This document shows, one piece after another, positions 12,245 through 17,245 of a stretch of 17,245 nt of DNA; the first letter of the stretch is position 1; the number at the start of each line of letters is the position of its first letter. The notes beneath the pieces were generated by a model. That model saw only the letters and a program-made list of their open reading frames with translations. It was not told the origin of the DNA and did no database searches. A program made the position numbers and the translations under genes. The DNA comes from an uncultured Flavobacteriia bacterium (lineage in GTDB: Bacteria; Bacteroidota; Bacteroidia; Flavobacteriales; Flavobacteriaceae). Where the stretch lies: assembly GCA_946482495.1 (NCBI GenBank), contig CAMLRV010000019.1, positions 1 to 17,245 on the forward strand, in the 5' to 3' direction.

Positions 12245-15200
12245 TTAAAAAAACGCTCGTAACTGAATGGTTCCTGTATGAATGGTTTTACTTGTTTCTG
12301 ATTTCCTTCCGTTATAATTCACAGAAACATCTAAAAATTGTGTAATGTTTTTCTGAAGCAAAAATTGCCAAGTAGTGTTTTTTCCATTTTGTAAACCTTC
12401 TAACAATTGAAAACCAACTGGAGAAGATGGGTTTCCTGTAAAATCGTTATTGATATACGTAAAAATTCCATTCATGGTAAATCCTTTTTCCGTATTCCAA
12501 TTAAATGAAGTTCCAAATTGATTTTGTTTCAAACTTTCTAAATTACCTAATGTATTTTCTTTACTACTGTTTTCGTAAAATATATCCCAACTCGCATTTT
12601 TAGAGAAAATATAAGACACTTTCGGAGCAATTTCTAAACCATCAATATTAAAATTTCGACTCGCATATGTATCCGAAATACTTTCCGAATTGGAGGTATT
12701 TGTTTGTAATTGAAACAACCAAAACTTTTTCACCAAATGTGCATATTGCAATTGATGACTCTTGATATAGTTTTCCTGACTTCCGAAATTCAATAAGTTT
12801 TTCAATGAACTTGAATTATAAGTATAAGTTACCGAATTTCGCTGTTTTCCTTTATTGAAAAACAAACTGTTTCTGAAATTATTGTTTAAACCAATTAAAT
12901 CGTCTTCGCTTTTTGAAAACGGATTCCATTCAAATGAATTCGAATTTCGAGCCACTTTTTTATCAATAATTAAAGAAGTTTGATTATAAAATTTCGATGC
13001 AAATTTCTGAAAACCAGTTTTGTTTTGCCATGCATTTCCATTAAAAATTACAGTCTGACTCAACTTATTTTGATAGGTTCTAATAAAGGTTTGATTCGGT
13101 AAAAATATTTTTACATATTTTGCCAAATCAGGAAAGGTTGCAATTTCAAATTCTTGTAACTCTTGAATATTGTTGTTGTTATAATCGTTCCACATGTAGA
13201 CACCTCTGCCTGGATCAACTTCTAAATAGGTAAACTCTTGCTGAGCAATACTTCCCGAATTATTTTCATAAAAAGTAGTCGTTTGAATCAACTGATTAAA
13301 AAACGAATCGGAATAATTTAATCTGGAATTTATTGACGGTTCTGTGGCGCGATGATCGGCAAATTTCAAAGTTCTATAATTGATAAAAAACCCTAAATTT
13401 CTTCTGTCATTTTTAATAATTTGCGATTTTAAATAGGTTGAAAACGAAGCATTCACTCGTTGTAAAATGTTGTTTTGAAGACTATCATTTTGTCTTGCTA
13501 AATATCCAATTTCTGTAAATACTTGAGTAGAATCACCACGACCTACGAAATTTCCAAATTCAGAAAAACGCTGACTTATAGAACTTAAACTTTGTGTTTG
13601 AGTTAAAAATTCTTTGCTATTTTCATGCCTAAAACTGCCCCCAATATAATTTTTCTTAAAATGATATTTCGCCACATTATGTGTTCTGAAAAAATCGGTT
13701 TTACTAATATCGCTTTTGCTATTCATCAAACTGGTTTGAGTTTGAAAAAGAACGGCTTCATTTTTAGCAATGGCCTGAAAAGTATGCTTGTTTCCCGAAA
13801 AATTGATGGAATAATCTAATTTTTCAAATTGATATTTTCCGAAAGTTTTCCACTTAATGGAATCTTTTTGCACCGAATTAAATAGAAATCCGCCAATCAA
13901 CAAAACCTGATTTCCTTGCGGATTGGTAATGTTCCAATCGCGATTAAATTCAATATTATATAAACGTTCAATAGGTTTAAAATTTTCTTGAATATAATTG
14001 ATATTCGCAAAAGATTGTACGTTAATCCCTTTTGAAAACAATTGTTGTTTGAGGTTTAATTTGGAAGCAATTCCTTGATTATTATCGTCATCAATACCCG
14101 AAAATAAGTTTTTATCATTGTTTGAGATGGCTAATTCAGTTTCAACTTCGGTTTTTTCCGTTGGTGAAAATTTGCTTACTATCGTAGCAATTTGAATTTT
14201 GGTTGGCGCTATTAATTTTACAATGGGTTCATAATTTCCTTGTGGAACTCCAGCAATTGGCGCTAAATATTCATAAATTTTCCCAATGGTATTGTTACTG
14301 GCAATCACATAATTCCCCAAATTGTTACCAACAAATGAAAATTTCACTTGATACAATGTTTGGGTTGGATCGGTAGAAAATTCGAAAATTTCTGTCGGAC
14401 CAACTACTGTTTTTTTGTACAAAATTTTATTTTCAGAATAGGTGTCTTCATATGCAGATGGCGCATTCATTAATGTGGAATCGTCACCAGCGTTTTGTAA
14501 AATCTGTACTTGTTCTTCGGATAAACTTTGTTGTAAAGGCTGATTTTTTACATCGTTTTCTGAATACACATAGGCACCAATGCTAAATTTTTCACTTTCG
14601 TGATTGAAGCCACCATAACTTAAAAAACGCGTATAATTCCTGTCGGAATATTGGTATTCCATCACAATACGCATTTCGGAGGTAATTGGGAAAGTTGCGT
14701 TGAAAATAATTTCTCCAGCGTTATAATCAATGATATAATCTTTGTTTTCGCCGCGTTCTTTCAAAATTCCGTTCACATACACACGTTCCGATCCGGAAAT
14801 AATTAACACAAATAATTCGCCATTATTTCCACGTAATTTATACGGACCTTGATTGCCTTCCTGTCCTGTAAACTGACTTCGAGCATATTGTCCGCGTACT
14901 AAGGATGCTGCAAAAAATAAATCGTTTTTATTTGTATTTCCCCAGTTAATGTGAGTGGATAAACCTTGTACTTTCTTATTGAAATTTAAAAAAGATGTTC
15001 TGCGGTTTTCTAAAAATAAATCACCAGCTCTGATGTTCCAGTTTTTGGAGGAGAGTTCAATAAATATTTGATCAAATTCATCTAATTTTTGAGAATAACC
15101 ACCTTCTTGTAACGGAATATTACTGTCTTGAATGGATGCTTTTAGCGTAATATCTTCAGATAATTTTCCCGAAATTTGTAAGTCTAAATTCGAATTCAAA

Positions 15201-15652
15201 ACCGTATTCTGATTGTTACCAATAGTTACGCCACGTGAAATACTTCCATTCGTTTGTAATCCATCAAAGACAGGAGTTGTTTTTTTGTTGTTTTCTGTGA
15301 AAGTCAATAAGCGACCATTTTCATTTGGAACAATTTTTTTCTCGTCGTAAATGGTATAAGTTTTGGTTAAGAAATTGGGCAATTGGTAATATTCCACTCG
15401 TACAGAATCTTGAAATTCTTTTTTAAAAAGTAGTTTTTTGGTTTGATAATTGAAGGAATAAAAAGACGTGTCAATTTCTTGATTGTTGAAATTGTAAATT
15501 TTAAATGAATTCGGATTTAAGGCGACCGTATCAATTTGAATTGCTGTATTTGTATAAACTATTTTTTTAGATTTGTAAGCATTGTTTTTCTCTTGACCAT
15601 AGCCAACAGAAAACATACATAAAAAGAAAAAAAACAGCAGTTGTTTATACAT
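12245..15652 (-). CDS. Large outer-membrane protein with SprA-like N-terminal region
   Basis: This 1135-residue protein has a Sec signal peptide (about 1-20, ending in VGYGQ). Residues 130-230 contain GSISRGVTIGNNQNTVLNS, LQEGGYSQKLDEFDQIFIEL and FLNFNKKVQG, a pattern resembling part of SprA, the T9SS outer-membrane channel; the protein is less than half SprA's usual size, so it is a relative at best. Residues 285-335 hold a small beta domain (VYVNGILKERG, DYIIDYNAGEIIF). An Asp/Asn-rich loop, DYNNNNIQELQE (823-834), looks like a calcium-binding loop although its hydrophobic position is shifted by one. The remainder is strand-rich and ends in QLRAFF, as barrels do. Apart from C12 in the signal peptide there is no cysteine. 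Possible roles are surface assembly or export. It is divergent from the serine hydrolase gene. Confidence 0.72.
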   Translation of the reverse strand: MYKQLLFFFFLCMFSVGYGQEKNNAYKSKKIVYTNTAIQIDTVALNPNSFKIYNFNNQEIDTSFYSFNYQTKKLLFKKEFQDSVRVEYYQLPNFLTKTYTIYDEKKIVPNENGRLLTFTENNKKTTPVFDGLQTNGSISRGVTIGNNQNTVLNSNLDLQISGKLSEDITLKASIQDSNIPLQEGGYSQKLDEFDQIFIELSSKNWNIRAGDLFLENRRTSFLNFNKKVQGLSTHINWGNTNKNDLFFAASLVRGQYARSQFTGQEGNQGPYKLRGNNGELFVLIISGSERVYVNGILKERGENKDYIIDYNAGEIIFNATFPITSEMRIVMEYQYSDRNYTRFLSYGGFNHESEKFSIGAYVYSENDVKNQPLQQSLSEEQVQILQNAGDDSTLMNAPSAYEDTYSENKILYKKTVVGPTEIFEFSTDPTQTLYQVKFSFVGNNLGNYVIASNNTIGKIYEYLAPIAGVPQGNYEPIVKLIAPTKIQIATIVSKFSPTEKTEVETELAISNNDKNLFSGIDDDNNQGIASKLNLKQQLFSKGINVQSFANINYIQENFKPIERLYNIEFNRDWNITNPQGNQVLLIGGFLFNSVQKDSIKWKTFGKYQFEKLDYSINFSGNKHTFQAIAKNEAVLFQTQTSLMNSKSDISKTDFFRTHNVAKYHFKKNYIGGSFRHENSKEFLTQTQSLSSISQRFSEFGNFVGRGDSTQVFTEIGYLARQNDSLQNNILQRVNASFSTYLKSQIIKNDRRNLGFFINYRTLKFADHRATEPSINSRLNYSDSFFNQLIQTTTFYENNSGSIAQQEFTYLEVDPGRGVYMWNDYNNNNIQELQEFEIATFPDLAKYVKIFLPNQTFIRTYQNKLSQTVIFNGNAWQNKTGFQKFASKFYNQTSLIIDKKVARNSNSFEWNPFSKSEDDLIGLNNNFRNSLFFNKGKQRNSVTYTYNSSSLKNLLNFGSQENYIKSHQLQYAHLVKKFWLFQLQTNTSNSESISDTYASRNFNIDGLEIAPKVSYIFSKNASWDIFYENSSKENTLGNLESLKQNQFGTSFNWNTEKGFTMNGIFTYINNDFTGNPSSPVGFQLLEGLQNGKNTTWQFLLQKNITQFLDVSVNYNGRKSETSKTIHTGTIQLRAFF

Positions 15653-15671
15653 ACGGTAAAAGTACTGATAT

Positions 15672-15707
15672 TTGTATAAACGAGAAAATTTTGGATTTTG
15701 TATACAA
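15672..15707. repeat. TTGTATA direct repeat with a palindrome
   Basis: TTGTATA at 15672-15678 recurs at 15698-15704 as part of the perfect 10-base palindrome TTGTATACAA (15698-15707). The repeats lie 20-55 bases upstream of the minus-strand outer-membrane protein gene and could be regulator sites. The evidence is pattern only. Confidence 0.25.
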
Positions 15708-15836
15708 TTCTAAGCGATGAATTTCGTTATAGTAAATTAGATTTTCAGAATTTGATGGTTGTTTCAGTAACATTTCGAAAAAAACATACACAAATTATAA
15801 AAAAAACAAGATTATCATGAAATCGCCAATAATAAA

Positions 15837-15862
15837 TTGTTTGCATTAGCAAATGCCAATTA
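15837..15862. promoter_or_regulatory. Operator-like inverted repeat upstream of the serine hydrolase gene
   Basis: TTTGC-ATTA-GCAAA (15840-15853) is a perfect 5-base inverted repeat, extended by ATTG on the left and, after three extra bases, CAAT on the right. It is about 58 bases upstream of the ATG at 15912. A one-mismatch -7 element, CATATTTG, follows at 15878-15885, which may place this site near the -45 region. Confidence 0.3.
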
Positions 15863-15911
15863 ACAAAAAGGCGATAACATATTTGACAATTAAAAAATAA
15901 ACTTTACAAAT

Positions 15912-17222
15912 ATGAAAAAGCAGTTTACAATTTTATTATTCTTTCTTTCTTTAAGTTTTTTTGCGCAAGATAAACGCTTGGCAAAATTAGATAGTTTACT
16001 AAATTATCTAAACGAAAACGACAAGTTTATGGGTTCACTTTGTATCCGTCAAGGAGACGAAATTGTTTTTAGTGAAGCTTATGGTTATTTAGAAGCAACA
16101 AAAGGGATAAAAGCAAACAGAGGAACGAAATATAAAATAGGTTCTATTACCAAAACTTTTACGGCAACTATGGTAATGCAACTAGTGGAAGAGAAAAAGA
16201 TATTGCTAACTACAAAATTGTCTCGTTTCTTCCCTAAAATTGATAATGCTGATAAAATTACTATCGAGCATTTATTATACCAACGTACTGGAATTAAAGA
16301 TTATGCCAATGCTGATCCAACATTAACAGATGTGTTAGGAAAACCTAATATCAAAGAATTGGTATTAAAGAAAATTGAAAACTATACGTCGTTATTTGAA
16401 CCAGATTCAAAACACGAATACAGTAATTCTAATTATTTTGTATTGGGATTAATTATTGAAAAAGTTACGAAAAAAACCTATGCGGAAAATCTTAAAACTA
16501 GAATTACAGATAAATTAGGTTTAAAAAATACGTATTATACTTCTGAAAAAACGGATGTAACTAAAAGAGAAAGTTATTCGTATACGTTTAATGGAGAAAA
16601 TTGGGAGAAAATTGACGAGTGGAATAATGATATCGCCTTTTCGTCTGGTGGAATTATTTCTACACCAGAAGATTTAACTCAATTTAACCGTGAACTTTTT
16701 AAAGGTGCTTTAGTGACTTTGCCATCATTAGAATTAATGAAAACACTTAAAGATACTTATGGAATGGCTTTAATTCGTTTTCCTTTTGGCGAAAGAAAAT
16801 TTTACGGTCACAACGGAAAAATAGAAGGTTTTGAAGCTTCAATGGGTTATTATGAAAAAGATGATGTGGCTATTTCTTTACTTATCAATGGAGAAAATTA
16901 CATTCAAAATGATATCATGATTGGAATTTTAAGTATCTACTATAAATTGCCTTATCCATTTCCGAACTTCAATAAATTAGATGCCGAATTAATCAAAAAA
17001 TACGTGGGTGAGTATACTTCAAAAGATATTCCGTTAGAAATAAAAGTATTTGAAAAAGATGGTAATTTATTAGCGCAAGCAACTGGTCAACCAAGTTTTA
17101 CTTTAACGTATTCAAGTGATTCAACTTTTGTTTTTGCTCAGGCTGGAATTGAAATGGATTTTAATGCCAATGGTTTTGTTTTGAAACAAGGTGGCGCCAA
17201 ATTTAATTATACTAGGAAATAG
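15912..17222 (+). CDS. Beta-lactamase-related serine hydrolase (class C fold)
   Basis: This 436-residue exported enzyme has a signal peptide (about 1-19, ending in FFAQ). The serine beta-lactamase/penicillin-binding fold is shown by S78-I-T-K81 in KIGSITKTFT, the nucleophile and its lysine. Y170-S-N172 in HEYSNSNY is the second motif, and H300-N-G302 in YGHNGKIEGF replaces the KTG motif, as in esterase- and peptidase-like members. Residues from about 365 to 436 form a separate beta-rich C-terminal domain like those attached to many Bacteroidota serine hydrolases. The HNG third motif makes a true beta-lactamase less likely than a D-aminopeptidase, carboxypeptidase or esterase; the substrate is unknown. 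It stands alone, divergent from the large outer-membrane protein, and the window ends 23 bases after its stop. Confidence 0.88.
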   Translation: MKKQFTILLFFLSLSFFAQDKRLAKLDSLLNYLNENDKFMGSLCIRQGDEIVFSEAYGYLEATKGIKANRGTKYKIGSITKTFTATMVMQLVEEKKILLTTKLSRFFPKIDNADKITIEHLLYQRTGIKDYANADPTLTDVLGKPNIKELVLKKIENYTSLFEPDSKHEYSNSNYFVLGLIIEKVTKKTYAENLKTRITDKLGLKNTYYTSEKTDVTKRESYSYTFNGENWEKIDEWNNDIAFSSGGIISTPEDLTQFNRELFKGALVTLPSLELMKTLKDTYGMALIRFPFGERKFYGHNGKIEGFEASMGYYEKDDVAISLLINGENYIQNDIMIGILSIYYKLPYPFPNFNKLDAELIKKYVGEYTSKDIPLEIKVFEKDGNLLAQATGQPSFTLTYSSDSTFVFAQAGIEMDFNANGFVLKQGGAKFNYTRK

Positions 17223-17245
17223 AAATACATTATCTTAGCAAAATA

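Overview
The window looks like chromosomal DNA of a member of the Flavobacteriaceae (Bacteroidota), close to Flavobacterium. The DNA is strongly AT-rich. Several start codons are preceded by the Bacteroidota -7 promoter element TAnnTTTG rather than by Shine-Dalgarno sequences. One large protein ends in a type IX secretion (T9SS) type B sorting domain, and most of the genes encode exported proteins: lipoproteins, outer-membrane barrels and periplasmic enzymes. I see no tRNA, rRNA, CRISPR array, transposase or phage gene.

Layout. Positions 1-56 hold the last codons of a plus-strand gene that looks like an OmpA-family C-terminus. It ends at a bidirectional terminator shared with a convergent tRNA-dihydrouridine synthase gene (105-1049, minus). 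Next is queD (1161-1613, minus), a second gene tied to tRNA modification. It is divergent from a small 2-oxoglutarate/Fe(II) oxygenase gene (1670-2281, plus), and the two promoters sit back to back in 56 bases. A two-gene lipoprotein unit follows (2407-4433, plus). Its first gene carries a JAMM-like metallopeptidase motif and is split by one in-frame TAA; the second is a small lipoprotein resembling the DUF6705 group. A shared terminator separates these from a minus-strand crotonase-family gene (4463-5209) and a 1155-residue T9SS type B surface protein (5295-8762).

The region 8870-12207 looks like one functional module built around a divergent promoter region. An Omp28-like thioredoxin-fold lipoprotein (minus) faces a TlpA-like thioredoxin gene whose stop codon overlaps the start of an outer-membrane barrel gene (plus). 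Both directions carry the same pair of short upstream motifs. The barrel contains only two cysteines, in a CAGGVC motif near its C-terminus, which suggests a redox relationship with its CxxC neighbours. The window ends with a 1135-residue cysteine-free outer-membrane protein that looks distantly like SprA (12245-15652, minus) and a divergent class C beta-lactamase-like serine hydrolase (15912-17222, plus).

Four stem-loop terminators mark unit boundaries. Remnants of a dispersed intergenic repeat lie near 1098-1154, 2302-2320 and 5226-5271. The best candidates for something undescribed are the Omp28/TlpA/barrel redox module with its shared motifs, and the interrupted JAMM lipoprotein unit. Family names here come from memory of motif patterns; no database search was run.
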